Below, one piece after another: positions 1-11,935 of a stretch of 64,000 nucleotides of DNA. The notes below the pieces were generated by a model. The model had not been told where the DNA came from, ran no database searches, and saw only the letters and a list, made by a program, of their open reading frames with translations. Made by a program: the position numbers and the translations under genes. Every line of letters begins with the position of its first letter. Within the stretch, counting starts at the first letter, position 1. Origin of the DNA: Apostichopus japonicus (taxonomy: Eukaryota; Echinodermata; Holothuroidea; Aspidochirotida; Stichopodidae); contig NC_092573.1 of assembly GCF_037975245.1 (NCBI RefSeq), positions 552,001 to 616,000 of the forward strand, given 5' to 3'.

Positions 1-2019
1 AGAGCCTACAGCATTTTGTATTTTTCCCATGAGCTACAATATGACAAGTTGCTTTGAGCATTTAATACAGGTTCACATTTTCTGATGTCCTAACTAATTT
101 TGGCCATTATGTTTAAACATCTGAAACTCTTCCCTAATGATTGACTTTAAGAATTGGTTTTTTGCTATGGGGGGGGGGGGGGGTGTTTAGGGGGGGTTGG
201 TCGTAAGGGTACCAGTTTTCTCAACAGGGTAGCAACATACAGTAACTGGCCATGAGTATGATAAAATCAACTTGTATTGTTTTGCAAGCATATATCAAAG
301 CAGTGTCCTATAAAAACTCTACTAAAGTTGCTATGTTGCAAAACATTCTTTGCTGAGTTAATCAATGAACAGGGTATCCACACAAACAATCTAAATTTAT
401 TGAAATTTATGCAATGTAATTAAAATTCTGGAAAGAGACACCTACTGTACCTTGGTTCTACTTGAGTTTAGCGTTTCCACGATACATCCATCTGAATTGG
501 ATCTGTTCCTGTAGGAGGATAATCATATTTAGATTGTTGTTTGTTGTTGTTTCTTATTATTTATTTTAAACATGCCACATTGTCATTTACACTTGATTAT
601 CTTTGATTGTCCCTTAACTTTGATTTATCATGGTCATTAGAACAGGTCTGTTAAGTTGAATTTGTTATTATATTATTGCTTTTAAGTCAATATTTACAGT
701 TCTGAATATTGCAATTTGTTCTGATGTTGAGCCTATTTGCTATTCAGTTGATATCCATGTAAAAAAAAGTTATGTATTTGGACTTAGTACTGTGGCATTA
801 ACAGTTGAGTACGAAGCAGGAGATGTGAGCATATTCTCGTCGCTCCTAATAGCTGCTTCAGACTTCTGAGTTGTACATGATGGTGGAGTATTGTGCAATA
901 AGTCAATTGGTGAAAGTAAAATACTTTCGGTTACAGACATTTATGTGATCCCACCCTCTACACAGTGACAAAATTTTCCTTTGGGTCGTAGTAAACTATG
1001 TCGTGTCTTAATATGTATCTACTGGCAAGTGCTTTGATAATGATATAATAATAATAGTATTACAGAGTTAGCATTCCCATAGGAGTATTAACCTCACAGT
1101 CACAGTGTAACACTTCCATGGTTTTACAGTACACACTTACTGCGAACCTGTGCTGACGTTTATACTAGTATTTGCGAGGATACGTTAATGTTATATCATG
1201 CTATCAAGGCCTAGCCTCAGTTGCCTATAATAGACCTTGCCTAAGTATTATTAGGTTCTGGGACTAAGCCGCGCTTACTGGAGGTAACAGTGTAAGAAGT
1301 TTAGCTTTAGACTAGACAAAAGTACAATAGATCGCTGATATGAAATATTACCACACAACATTATCGATCTGTGTAACATCGTTTGCTTCGATTCTAATTT
1401 TCTTTGTATCTGTGCTCGCCCCATGACCCATTTCATATGAATTTGCTCTTTAAAAAAAATGCAAAGTTTAACTTTAGCCTAGGTGACTATATTGTCTTTA
1501 AACCATAGTGCTAGACTATCCATGAAGTCACGGAGGTTATTTGTAATTTATTTATCGCTGAAGTTTTTAAGAACTTTAGATATGTATTTTATGATGTGAA
1601 TAGATATGGCAGCATAATTATCTTCCATTTCCGAGGCAATATTGTTAAGACCAGACAGTTTAGATACCAATACGAGTTTGCTAAACACCGGAAATGGCCG
1701 TTCTAAGCATTCGCGTCTATTGCCATGGATTCAAGATTCCTCATGGAACGCCAAACAGGAATCCAGCCGAATAAGTTTTCAACAATGGCGATGAAGAGCA
1801 CCAGTTTCAGTCAAAATTACATGTCTTCATGATGGATAGAAACTAACACACGAGTCTTAAATTACAAAATTAATACATTAGGAAAAACTTAGTAAGTCTT
1901 GTTGAAAGAAATTGAAAGGATGACACTGTCATTGTACACTGCTTTTAACTCGAAAAGCTTACGAAAATATAAGGTTCAGCTAAAGCAATTTACGATACAA
2001 TTATATAAATCATTTTTTA
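1..2019. other. No gene recognised
   Basis: This stretch is AT-rich and has frequent stops in all frames. I see no exon with convincing splice sites or family similarity. The only clear structure is the poly-G run near the left end. It could be intergenic or an intron of a gene lying to the left. Confidence 0.5.
169..196 (+). repeat. Poly-G tracts (15 G and 7 G)
   Basis: A run of 15 G at 169-183 is followed by a 7-G run at 190-196. Similar G or C runs of 8 or more recur through the first 15 kb of the window. Such runs are prone to length variation and to sequencing error. Confidence 0.9.
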
Positions 2020-2393
2020 GCCTCATATGCTCTTCAAGATTTTTCAGTGTATTAGTACTTTCCATGCTGTATTATTGCATTGAAGATTCCCACCCTGCGT
2101 TACCTCGTTCACACTTGCTATGTATAGGTGGTATTAAAGAAGCAACAAAAGGTAGCATCTGGGAGTGCGCGGGTTCGAGCCCTGGATATAAATTTACCAT
2201 CTTTTGGCCTCATGTTCTCTTCAAGAGTTTGCAATGCAAATGTCTTGTCCATGTTTTATTATTATACCCCACTCCCTCCCACCCCGCCTTCCCTCATTCA
2301 CACTTGCTATATGTCAGTGGCATTATGGAAGCGACAAAATCTAGCATCTTGGAGGACGCGGGTTCGAGCCCTGGTCACACAAAGTATAACTAA
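2020..2393 (+). mobile_element. Tandem pair of tRNA-like SINE units
   Basis: Two diverged copies of a unit of about 187 bp lie head to tail, starting near 2020 and 2207. Each begins with a segment like cctcat-ctcttcaag and ends with a perfect RNA polymerase III B box, GGTTCGAGCCC, at 2172-2182 and 2361-2371. In the second copy an A-box-like TATGTCAGTGG lies about 50 bp upstream, as in a tRNA-derived promoter. The B boxes are better conserved than the rest. Open frames crossing this stretch are coincidental. The family is not recognised by name. Confidence 0.6.
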
Positions 2394-4620
2394 AGATAGG
2401 TTTGCAACCAAGAGAAATCCACGGTTTTTTCAACTGAATTATATTTTCGGATTTGCAAAAGAAAAACAAAGAAATAACCTAAGTGGGCTTAAACAGTGAA
2501 TAGTTGGATAGCCACCCGACGTAAAGGTTAACTTACTTGCAATACGCCTTCTCCCACTTGCACGTGTGGCTGCTTAGCATTGTGAAATAAACGCTTATTC
2601 CAGACCAAATTCGTAAAATATGACGCTATATATTCAATCAGATAGCTGCCCATGTATTTATTGACAATATTAACGATCTAGTTTTTCGCAATCTATTTCT
2701 ACCACTCCTCGAAATGCCTAAATCCCTTTTTGCTCTTGGGACGTGCTGGTGGTTTTTTTTTTTTTGCTCTAATTTCCTAGCACGAACATCCAAGCTTTAA
2801 TGACGTAGGTATAACAATTAATTACTACAGCTTGCACAACAGGAAATCTTGTTGATTAGTCGCGATAGAAGTAAGGGTGAGGTGAAGGTGGTACAGCTAA
2901 GTTGTACTATACTCGTTATTCATTAGCTTAACAAGCTCCGACTAGGTAGTGCACAAATTGTCGTCTAATGTTACTCGTTAGAGAAACTAAAGGATCTTTG
3001 AGAATGTGAATTTTCTTTTAGTTCTTGAGAACAGTTTTTGTTTGTTACATATTCTCGTAAATCATGAGACAAGATATTATTTTAAAACTGAAAATTATAA
3101 AGGAAGTATAGTCACTGTCAGTTATTTTCGGAGTAAACTTTGTACCTACTTCTTCTCAACTAAAAAAACATCGATCTTCTTCGCAATACCTTTCAAGTGA
3201 GTTTGCGCTTCGGACCTTCAGGTAAGTTAGTTTAGCTAATAACATTAATCGTACATTTGGAGGGAGAGTTTATGAACATATACTTGTTTGTGTGTGTGTT
3301 AATTTGTGTGTGTGTGTGTCTATAGTCAATGCCAATACCGACGCTACTGCGTGAATGTATGTGTCGGGAAGGGAAGGGGTGGGGTGGGTGACAAGGAGCG
3401 GTGGCGAGAAACATACCTTTCCCCTAGATAGACCCTTTTTTTGTACTAGTATGTTGCCTCTATAGCGAACCTTGTCGTTTCCCTTCTTTGCCGAAAAATT
3501 TCTCTAAAGTAACTATAATCAACCTGCTGAGAAATTACAGACTCGCTGAAATAAATAGTTCTCAATTATTGGAACTATTGACTTGATGCTATTTAAAAAT
3601 ATCCTACCTACAATATCGATTCGTGCTATATGTACTATACTGTCGCAATATGAAGTAGTGATATACCACTCCCACCTCCCTCACACGCATCTTCCACAAT
3701 TTGACAGTATCTAAACCGGAAAACAGAGAATCACAAAACCCTAAACATTTATCATATTATGCAAGTCGGCTCACGTTTCTAGGAATGTAACTCCCAAGAA
3801 CAACATGTTTGAAATGTGTAATGTGTTTGGCGCTAATTCAATGCCACCTTGGCCTCATTATTAGACACGCCCCTAACACTCCTATCAACTTCGGAAATGT
3901 ACCTTTATTTGACTATGAAATTGTAAAATATGATAAGGAAATTCTCCAATTTACTTGTTAACTCAAGTAATTGCAGATTTTAAAAAACAAGTTAACAATG
4001 CTCTATGATCAATTCCTTCATGTTATTGTTAACTAGCTGACTATAATTTGGCAATCAGCCTGACAAGACCAGGAAATGATTTCATTAAACCTGGAAGTGA
4101 TTTCATTGGAAGTGATACAAAGGCTAAATATTGGATACAAAGGCCGTGACGTTTGCAACCTGCATCCTCAAGTGCAAGCTATTACTGACCTCTCATTAAA
4201 TGTGTAAAATTTAGGTGGTCATGACGTTTCGATCCTATCAGGATCTTCTTTTATAGGCTAACTAAAACGACTTTTTCCCTCTCTTTTTATTGCACGTTTT
4301 CTTCATTTAGCTGTGTGTCCATCTGTCTGATTTTACACGTGTCCTTAGTTTCAATTTATCCAAAATTAACTGCAAAGAGAGGCATGAGGATAATAATATA
4401 AGCTTAGTAAAATGGTCGCCATTCATCATCGATTTATTATTTAACAGCTGAAATTTCTCAACATTTTACGTATACAATTAATGGTGCTTACGAAGATTCA
4501 CAATGCGTATGTCCACAGCCGTATTTCCTCGTTATTGTATTGCATGAATAGGAAGCCTATAGGTGGCCCCGTATTTTCAGCCAATGTTTTTACGCTGGTG
4601 TATAATAGAGCCCTGGATAT
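2394..4620. other. No gene recognised; GT microsatellite
   Basis: I found no exon here. A (GT)n-rich stretch lies at about 3287-3320. At 4215-4245 a short hairpin-like segment (gatcctatcaggatc) lies next to tgacgtttcg, which may belong to a repeat but cannot be assigned. The right end is the probable 5' flank of the Ly6-type gene. Confidence 0.5.
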
Positions 4621-4623
4621 TTT

Positions 4624-4629
4624 TATAAA
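4624..4629 (+). promoter_or_regulatory. Candidate TATA box of the Ly6-type gene
   Basis: TATAAA lies about 150 bp upstream of the start codon at 4780. The position would fit a short 5' UTR of about 120 nt. There is no transcript evidence, and AT-rich DNA gives such hexamers by chance. Confidence 0.3.
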
Positions 4630-4779
4630 GCCAAGTCAAATTTGTTTCACATGAACGAAACAACAATAACTTGGCAAATTACCTAAAATATCTTGTTTTA
4701 TGCAAGTGACACCTTCTGTAATGGGTTCATTACCTTTACAACAAGTATTATAACAATTATAACTTGTCTACTGACAGAA

Positions 4780-4840
4780 ATGATGGCAGCTTCTGCAAGA
4801 TTTACTCTCTTCGTGGTTCTCCTATCTACGATTTTATATG
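4780..4840 (+). CDS. Ly6-type gene exon 1 (signal peptide)
   Basis: Encodes residues 1-20 plus one base. The donor is g|gtaagc. It holds most of the signal peptide, which is how Ly6-family genes are commonly divided. Confidence 0.8.
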
Positions 4841-6585
4841 GTAAGCAGAAAAACATGCATTTGTAGGTGTTTTCATTTCTGACATTGTGATTTAGACATG
4901 CTCACGGTGTGCAACAAAACCAGAGAGCATTAAATCTTCACACTTGTGTTTGTAATAAACTTTGTACAACTGGTCGATGTGATGCCGTCAGTTTCACTAG
5001 CACCCGTATACGCTTATATAACGACAACGCGTCGAAGTATCGTTTCGAGGTATAGTTCAAAGTTGAAACGTAGCAGTTTAGTTGTTTGTTGTGCATTGAA
5101 TGTCAGGGGGAAATTAGCATATGAAAAGATCAATGTTGTTCTAATTCATCGTCTTTTTTCAAATTCAAAACTGGAAAATTTTACCTATACTTTACTGTAC
5201 TGTACTGGAGATGTCTACATCGATACCCTCAGAATCGATAGTATACTAGTGCAACTTAACATTGAGATAGTCAGACTCTTGACAGATGAATATGTTTCAC
5301 AACAATGTCACTCTGGTATATTTACGTCACCATTCATCTGAAAGAACTTTTTATAACTCTACTTTAGCGGCTTATGAGAAGCAATTAGCATAATCCTAAA
5401 ATTAAAGTCAAGAAAAAACATTCGATGCTTCGTCAGAATATCACCCTTAACCATCTTTCCTTCCACAATCCTCGAAAGAAGACTAATTCAAAATTAAAGA
5501 CGTGATTGGTTATTTTTGACATATGATGTGCTAAAAACACCAAAGTTTTGTGTAATTAGGCATATATATAGTTTTGACTGTTTTATCCATTTTTCACCCT
5601 TTAGCATCAGCGATAGAATGCTATTCTCAGATAGAAGCTGGATGTTCACCGCCTGGCCTGGCATGCGACAAATTGAAGAACCAACTGGTGGTATCGCCCA
5701 AAACGTTAACACCCTGCCCAGAGGGTCGGACGATGTGTGCGTCTACCAATGCGAGCGCTTTGGGTAAGTACTATTGAATGACTAAAGTGATTCCCAATTA
5801 AAATGTATTTACAGGTGTAACAGTCGACTGGGTAAGTCTCAATATTGGTAAATTTTCCATATCCCTTTATAGTTCAATACCTCAAAAGCACATCCTTATA
5901 CTTCCCATGCACTGACTAATCTCCCACCCTCACCCGACCCCATCCCACCCCAATTTTTCCTCGGAGGGTTATCTGCAGAATTGGTTTTCTCCCCCTTCCT
6001 CACATCCGTAAATAGTCGGTCTAACTGAATATTTTCACTTAGATATTAAGACTGAATATCAACAGATTTCATTCACACGATAACATAAAATAGGATCCAC
6101 TCTGAAAATATTGTCCGAACGAAATGATTTATTTTAAACGAGAAGTGTATCAGATTAGACAAATTATGAGATAATTCAACGCTTGCTTATACTTTACTTG
6201 TCAGATTTATTCCTTCCTTTTTTTTGTATCTTCATGAATAACATTTCCAAAAAAAATGTCTTTCTTTTCTTTTATAGAACAAGGAGCCAGGTTAATATCG
6301 ACTGTAGCTGGCTGTTTGGCGGCAGTAGAAAATTTCGGCAGTGGTTGCTACGGTAGGAAGGACCTAAAGAAAATCGATCCTGCTACTGCAAATAACTTAC
6401 TCGAAGCAGAGAAGGCCCTTGGTATAAATTACGATTCAGTTGAGATATGTATCTGTAAGGGTAACTTGTGTAACGGTGCCGAAAAATCAGCATTAAATAG
6501 CCGAGCAGACGTTTTGTCGTTTAGTTCATTAGTGGTACTAGTTCCCATGGCAATATTTATATTAGCTTTTCAAAGTCAAATCTGA
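4780..6585 (+). CDS. Ly6/uPAR-type GPI-anchored surface protein, three exons (4780-4840, 5605-5763, 6278-6585)
   Basis: The joined exons (61+159+308 nt) give 175 residues. Both introns are GT/AG and phase 1. Residues 1-22 form a signal peptide (hydrophobic core FTLFVVLLSTILY), with likely cleavage near A23. The mature part has ten cysteines: C26, C34, C41, C58, C65, C86, C97, C131, C133 and C138. It ends in the family hallmark CICKGNLCN, whose last Cys-Asn closes the three-finger fold. One N-glycosylation site is visible at N69. A hydrophilic linker and a hydrophobic tail (about 152-171) ending at the stop form a typical GPI-attachment signal. Known of the family: Ly6/uPAR proteins are small extracellular disulfide-rich modules, often membrane-anchored ligands or modulators. 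The ligand here cannot be inferred. The start has two adjacent ATGs; I use the first. Confidence 0.85.
5605..5763 (+). CDS. Ly6-type gene exon 2
   Basis: The acceptor is tttag and the donor g|gtaagt. It encodes residues 21-73 with five cysteines, beginning the mature domain with ASAIECYSQ. Phase 1 at both ends makes it a symmetrical exon. Confidence 0.85.
6278..6585 (+). CDS. Ly6-type gene exon 3 (CICKGNLCN motif and GPI signal)
   Basis: A pyrimidine tract and tatag acceptor precede the exon. It encodes residues 74-175 with five cysteines, the closing CICKGNLCN motif, and the hydrophobic C-terminal GPI-attachment signal ending FQSQI and TGA. Confidence 0.85.
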
Positions 6586-6607
6586 AACTCTCTTTTAAAG
6601 GCAGCTG

Positions 6608-7760
6608 TAGTGTAATATATTCCGTCATGGAAGTATACACATAATTAAGCTATGTATTGTTGCATATACACGAAAATCAGTTTAAAAAAAAAATTGATGA
6701 TCTCATTTCTTGAAAAAACAAAATGTAATACTATGCGAACTAACTTAAGGCCAAGCCTTATATTAACATACAGACCATAGACAATACTTATTCATTTCAT
6801 TAAGCTCCTCGATTTAGCATTTATCTTCAAACGTTGTCGTTATCTCAATTGCTTCATACTTGTCACTAAATTGAGTTCTATTTAGTTGATATATAATCAG
6901 AGAAATCACATGAATCAAGTCTTTTGATATCTGTCTTCGATCGTTTCGTGTAAGTTTTGTATTGATGTAAATATTAATATTTTAGATCCATTAGTGTTCT
7001 TTTTGCGTAATAAAGACATACATTGATTATACTACGTGTTAGCTTCCAAGCTGTAATGTAAATAACACTCCGTAATTTGAATAAAATCATGAAATGATCA
7101 TAGATATAATGCTAGTTGATGATGAATGAACGTCTCATGTGCTGAAGTGTATCCATGTCGTATTTTATAGATAATCCCGCAGTGTTTAAAGAGCAAAAAA
7201 ATAATAACAATAATAAGGGGAGGGGTGGGGTGGGGGGGTGGTTGGGGCAGATGGTGGTAACATACAGTCTGTTAAACTTGAAACTCTCTTATTTCCATGA
7301 AAGTTTTACAATTCTTTCAAGTTTACTGATTAATATTTCCATTTCAAATACAAAGAAAGAAAATCGCATTTATTTTGAAATATCTTCTTTTTTCTCTATT
7401 ATTTATCTTTCTGGTCTGAATGTTATATATGTGGCATTCATTAGCAATACTACTGACGTGGTCAATGTACGGAATGTAAAGTCCGACGCTTTCGTTTTTC
7501 ACTGCTGCGTTACGCTCAATGTAACATCTCTATGACTCAATTTCCGCCGGATCAGATATACTTCCTAGCTATTACAGAGCTGACAGTTCTGGTCACGGAA
7601 GTAATTATATATTTTTCCATGCAAGGAAGTAATTTAATTTACCCTAATTTTTACATTTCATTTAATCTTTCCTGGTGTTCTCTACACCTATAATCAACCT
7701 ACACATCCAATATCCATCCTTGGTTTTATATATTTTTGATTTTACTGCCCTGTAGACACA
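6608..7760 (+). repeat. Source copy of a 1.15-kb segmental duplication (Ly6 3' region)
   Basis: This segment, from 20 bp after the Ly6 stop codon to about 650 bp past the poly(A) signals, recurs in the same orientation at 10780-11937. Apart from the first 80 bp and a few single changes, the two are nearly identical by eye. This copy adjoins the gene and has no flanking direct repeat, so it is probably the donor. Long open frames in it are shared only because the copies are young. Confidence 0.9.
7009..7014 (+). promoter_or_regulatory. Poly(A) signal AATAAA of the Ly6-type gene
   Basis: This canonical AATAAA lies about 420 bp after the stop codon. A second AATAAA is at 7080-7085. Either would give a 3' UTR of about 450-520 nt. 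Confidence 0.5.
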
Positions 7761-8199
7761 TATGTGATCAGGCCATAGTGGGGTGCGGTTGGGGAGGGGT
7801 TTAGTAATATACAGTCCGGAGACTGGGGTCAATGAAGGGCCCGGAATAAATAGTAATACATTATTTATTTTCCAAACAATTGTTGAAATGCCCATAGATG
7901 TACTAGGAATTTTTGAAAACTTTTAAAACGTGATGGGGGAGGGAACGATGACAAAGTTGTTCCCACTCAAACCACCTGTCTGTGACAGTAACCAAAAGCA
8001 GTTACCTTGCAGAACGTTCTAACAAAATTGACGAGTAGGGTGTAGTTCAAACAATGGAGAAGTCAATACGAAATATTGTATCTAATAGCTTAACCTAACT
8101 GTCTTGTAAAATCCATAGAAATTTGTAATTGTCCTCAGTATCGCAATTTAATGATACCTTCACTTTTCTTAGCAAAATTTCATACTTGACCGATAAATA

Positions 8200-8432
8200 A
8201 CATAATAATAATAATAATAATACTTATTAATATAGCGCATTATATCGACGGTCTCAAAGAAACAAAATGAGTACAAACATACAGCATAGTAGAACAAATT
8301 AAAGATACACCGAAAAGATCGATTAATTACAAGGTCCAATGAGAGTAGCACGTGAATAAGTGAGTTTTTAAGACGCTTTTTAAAATTTTCTATGGTAGGG
8401 GCATTGCTAACGTTACAGAAAAAGTTCAGTTT
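8200..8432 (-). mobile_element. 5'-truncated LINE (non-LTR) 3' end
   Basis: On the minus strand the sequence encodes NAPTIENFKKRLKNSL, the recognisable C-terminal tail of many CR1/L2/RTE-like reverse transcriptase ORFs. About 90 codons later comes a gcgctatattaa segment and an (ATT)n tail of about 20 bp at 8202-8221. Similarity fades just upstream of the NAPT motif, where a normal LINE would read W-N-S-L-P, so the copy is severely 5'-truncated. The exact clade cannot be assigned. Confidence 0.65.
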
Positions 8433-8435
8433 CAT

Positions 8436-9748
8436 AGCTTACTGCCCCACATGTCTCTCTGCCACACCCCTCATTCATTTCCCCACCCCCACCCTGATAG
8501 CTCCAAAAGAACAAAGTTCGTACCGTCACGCCATATAATCTTACATGGACACATTGGTCTTGCCGAGGTATGATTTCATATGGGAACATGTTGACGAACA
8601 TTTTCACATAGTTTAATTAAAAAAGAGTTTTAATAAGTTTGCTTTACCTTCCTGAATGTTTACACACCGATATCAGAGGATTCGTTTTTTAATAAATACA
8701 TATGTAAATGCATAATTTGGAAACTGATCTTTTATATTTTGCATACAACAATTAAGCCCCGCCCCCTTTTTTATACACCCCATCACAACTAGATTTATAA
8801 TATAACAGACTCTCCATTGACATCCTGAACACTCTCATCTATTCTTGTTAGTAACATCAGGTAATTTGCAGGATATCGCCTTTCATTGATTCATGATTGT
8901 AAACGCCTTCTTCTACTAATCAATTTGTCACACTTCATTTCCCCCATTTTGAAATGTGCATTGTGGGAATACTATATCCGGAAAATCCTCATTTCAAACC
9001 GAATTCGTCTTTCAGTTCTTGTCTTAAAGAAATTGAATTTTCAAAGCGGATATTGAGACGGGATTCACTAATCAGTTAAACGCCTAGACTATTTAGAATT
9101 GACTCATCTACAGATCAGCAATGACTTACCGTACCTGAGCTTTGACAGAAATGATTAATTTCCAGAATTTCATAATTTGATATTTACGCTGCGTCTTATG
9201 TTAGTTCCCATTTCCAGAGTGGACAAACTGCGGGTGGGCAGTAGGTGTATACTATGGCTAGATCGCTTGTAATTACTGACCCAGCTACAAGTGAGCTGAA
9301 GGTCATAATATAACTCGTTCGAAATAGATAGTGTATCACTTCACTCCCTTCCGCTCCCCCTCCCCCAACCTGCCCCTATATTTTCCTCAATAGCCTCGTA
9401 CTTATATATCAAAAACAATTTTATTTCTTGTTCACATTTGTACATTAACATATTTCGTCACAACAAGACATATGTTTTATATTGCTTTAATATTCAGATG
9501 ATATTTTAGTAACGTGAGCTCTCCCGCCCCCCCCCCCCTCCCACCGGCCCGAACTACACTTTGGGAGGCTACATTCTTGTGTACTTTCCAACAACTGGCA
9601 GAATCTTCAGTCTTTATAGTGCTCACTTACAATGACCGGCTTTCCACGTTACGACGCTCGTGTGGAGACGGATCGCGTTCAGTTGGACAGTGTATACTTG
9701 CTTCACCTAGAACATTTCCATCAGTAGTTTTGTCAATCCATCGCAATG
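8436..9748. other. No gene recognised
   Basis: AT-rich sequence with a C-rich run at about 9527-9538. No exon, promoter or element could be supported. Confidence 0.5.
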
Positions 9749-9840
9749 ATCTCTTCTCGGCCTTTTGGCTAAGACCATGTGTAGTATCTGTTCCCCTTCG
9801 AAGGGAATCGTGATACACACCTGACGATGATGTGAGGGGA
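9749..9840 (+). pseudogene. U2 snRNA-like sequence (5' domain)
   Basis: Bases 9749-9792 match the start of metazoan U2 snRNA: the stem I segment (cttctcggccttttggct), then the branch-site recognition segment (gtgtagtatctgttc), with only a few changes. Directly after it, a perfect hairpin (cccttcgaaggg) and tgatac stand where U2 has stem IIa. Beyond about 9820 I cannot align it to U2, and there is no canonical Sm site (AATTTTTGG). It is most likely a truncated or chimeric U2 pseudogene. A divergent functional variant is less likely. Confidence 0.65.
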
Positions 9841-10286
9841 CTGGGGTTGAGAGCGGATCAGTTGTTCGGTTGTTTGGTTTTTCTTTCCTGGGTGACTTTT
9901 CTTAAAAAGTATCCATCCAATGATGCTATGTATTAACTTGTCAATAGACTTTCCCTGCGTGTGCGTTAAAAGGTACACGGTAGCTGAATTCAGTTGATAA
10001 GGACGCTCTGTATTTCAAGTGTCGAGTATATTCGGATATATAAAGGATTTTATGACGGGACATTGCAAAGGCTATAAAACGAGCCACGCGGATTTATGGG
10101 CTGGAGTTGTCCACCTATGTTTTGGGGTGTCGCGGAGGAAGTGATTGATCAATTGCAAAGTAAAAATCGTCGTCTCACCCAGGACCACATATTTACAGTA
10201 AGAGTAGTTGATGCGTAAGATGTAGAATAGGCTCATATATACAAGGCGCGTATCCAGGGGGCGTTGGGGCGCCCCCCCCCCCGGAT

Positions 10287-10455
10287 AAGAAAAAGAAGAG
10301 AGAAAAAAAAGAGAAGGAAAGATGGAAAAAATAAAGGGAAAAGAAGAGGAGGAAGGAGAGGAAGGAAGGGAAAAGAAAAGAAAATGAGAGAAAAAGGAAA
10401 AAAGGAGGGAGTCGAAGATAAACGCCAAGACACCGGGAAGAGAAAGAGGAAAAGT
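10287..10455 (+). repeat. Purine-rich (A/G) tract
   Basis: About 170 bp of nearly pure A and G on the plus strand. It follows a C-run of about 11 at 10272-10282 and a segment (aggcgcgtatccag) that resembles the end of a DNA transposon; no partner end was found. Open frames on both strands here are low-complexity artefacts. Confidence 0.75.
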
Positions 10456-10602
10456 CATAATTACAGCCCTGATCCTTATTATATACACAGAGTAGCCAGT
10501 GACGGATCGATTTCGGATTTCGGAAAGGGCGTGCGCCTCACCCTACCCCTTACACCGACAACTCCATTTTTGACGTTTCCATTTTCCCTCTCTCACTAAT
10601 GT

Positions 10603-10656
10603 TTATATATATATATATAGGCTATATATATATATAGGCTATATATATATATAGGC

Positions 10657-10687
<31 letters not shown>

Positions 10688-10690
10688 GTA
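10603..10690. repeat. (TA)n microsatellite with ggc interruptions
   Basis: TA dinucleotide runs are broken three times by ggc, giving a short periodic structure about 90 bp before the duplicated segment. Confidence 0.9.
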
Positions 10691-10752
10691 TGGTCTATCA
10701 TAACGCGCGTGTAATGGACGCCTTAAACAATTGTACAATTGTGTTATGAAAC

Positions 10753-10779
10753 CAACTGTGGCTGCATGGTCTCGAACTC
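10753..10779 (+). repeat. Left 27-bp direct repeat flanking the inserted segment
   Basis: This 27-bp sequence, beginning caactgtggctgcatgg, recurs exactly at 11936-11962. The two copies bracket the 1.15-kb Ly6 3'-region duplicate, like a target-site duplication. Confidence 0.9.
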
Positions 10780-11935
10780 TAGTGTAATATATGCCGCTAT
10801 GGAAGTATACACATAAATAAGCTATGTAATGTTGCATATATAATACACGAAAGTCAGTTTAAAAAAAATTATGATGATCTCATTTCTTGAAAAAACAAAA
10901 TGTAATACTATGCGAACTAACTTAAGGCCAAGCCTTATATTAACATACAGACCATAGACAATACTTATTCATTTCATTAAGCTCCTCGATTTAGCATTTA
11001 TCGTCAAACGTTGTCGTTATCTCAATTGCTTCATACTTGTCACTAAATTGAGTTCTATTTAGTTGATATATAATCAGAGAAATCACATGAATCAAGTCTT
11101 TTGATATCTGTCTTCGATCGTTTCGTGTAAGTTTTGTATTGATGTAAATATTAATATTTTAGATCCATTAGTGTTCTTTTTGCGTAATAAAGACATACAT
11201 TGATTATACTACGTGTTAGCTTCTAAGCTGTAATGTAAATAACACTCCGTAATTTGAATAAAATCATGAAATGATCATAGATATAATGCTAGTTGATGAT
11301 GAATGAACGTCTCATGTGCTGAAGTGTATCCATGCCGTATTTTATAGATAATCCCGCAGTGTTTAAAGAGCAAAAAAATAATAACAATAATAAGGGGAGG
11401 GGTGGGGTGGGGGGTGGTTGGGGCAGATGGTGGTAACATACAGTCTGTTAAACTTGAAACTCTCTTATTTCCATGAAAGTTTTACAATTCTTTCAAGTTT
11501 ACTGATTAATATTTCCATTTCAAATACAAAGAAAGAAAATCGCATTTATTTTGAAATATCTTCTTTTTTCTCTATTATTTATCTTTCTGGTCTGAATGTT
11601 ATATATGTGGCATTCATTAGCAATACTACTGACTTGGTCAATGTACGGAATGTAAAGTCCGACGCTTTCGTTTTTCACTGCTGCGTTACGCTCAATGTAA
11701 CATCTCTATGACTCAATTTCCGCCGGATCAGATATACTTCCTAGCTATTACAGAGCTGACAGTTCTGGTCACGGAAGTTAATTATATATTTTTCCATGCA
11801 AGGAAGTAATTTAATTTACCCTAATTTTTACATTTCATTTAATCTTTCCTGGTGTTCTCTACACCTATAATCAACCTACACATCCAATATCCATCCTTGG
11901 TTTTATTTATTTTTGATTTTACTGCCCTGTAGACA
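10780..11935 (+). repeat. Inserted copy of the Ly6 3' region
   Basis: A near-identical, same-orientation copy of 6608-7760, placed 4.2 kb downstream. It contains the poly(A) signals and flanking DNA but no coding exon, no added poly(A) tail and no terminal inverted repeats, so it is neither a processed retrocopy nor a normal transposon. The first 80 bp differ more than the rest. Confidence 0.9.

Noticed and set aside
1899-2499. Overlapping plus-strand open frames of 164 and 123 codons
   Set aside because: They run through the two SINE units in different frames and have no splice or homology support.
7155-7535. 126-codon open frame with a near-identical partner at 11418-11711
   Set aside because: Its apparent conservation comes only from the recent duplication; it lies downstream of the Ly6 poly(A) signals.
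10250-10530. DNA transposon bounded by aggcgcgtatccag and cagtgacggatcg
   Set aside because: The two ends are not inverted copies of each other and no target duplication could be found.
10072-10599. Open frames rich in Lys/Arg/Glu or Ser/Phe/Leu
   Set aside because: They are translations of a purine tract and its complement.
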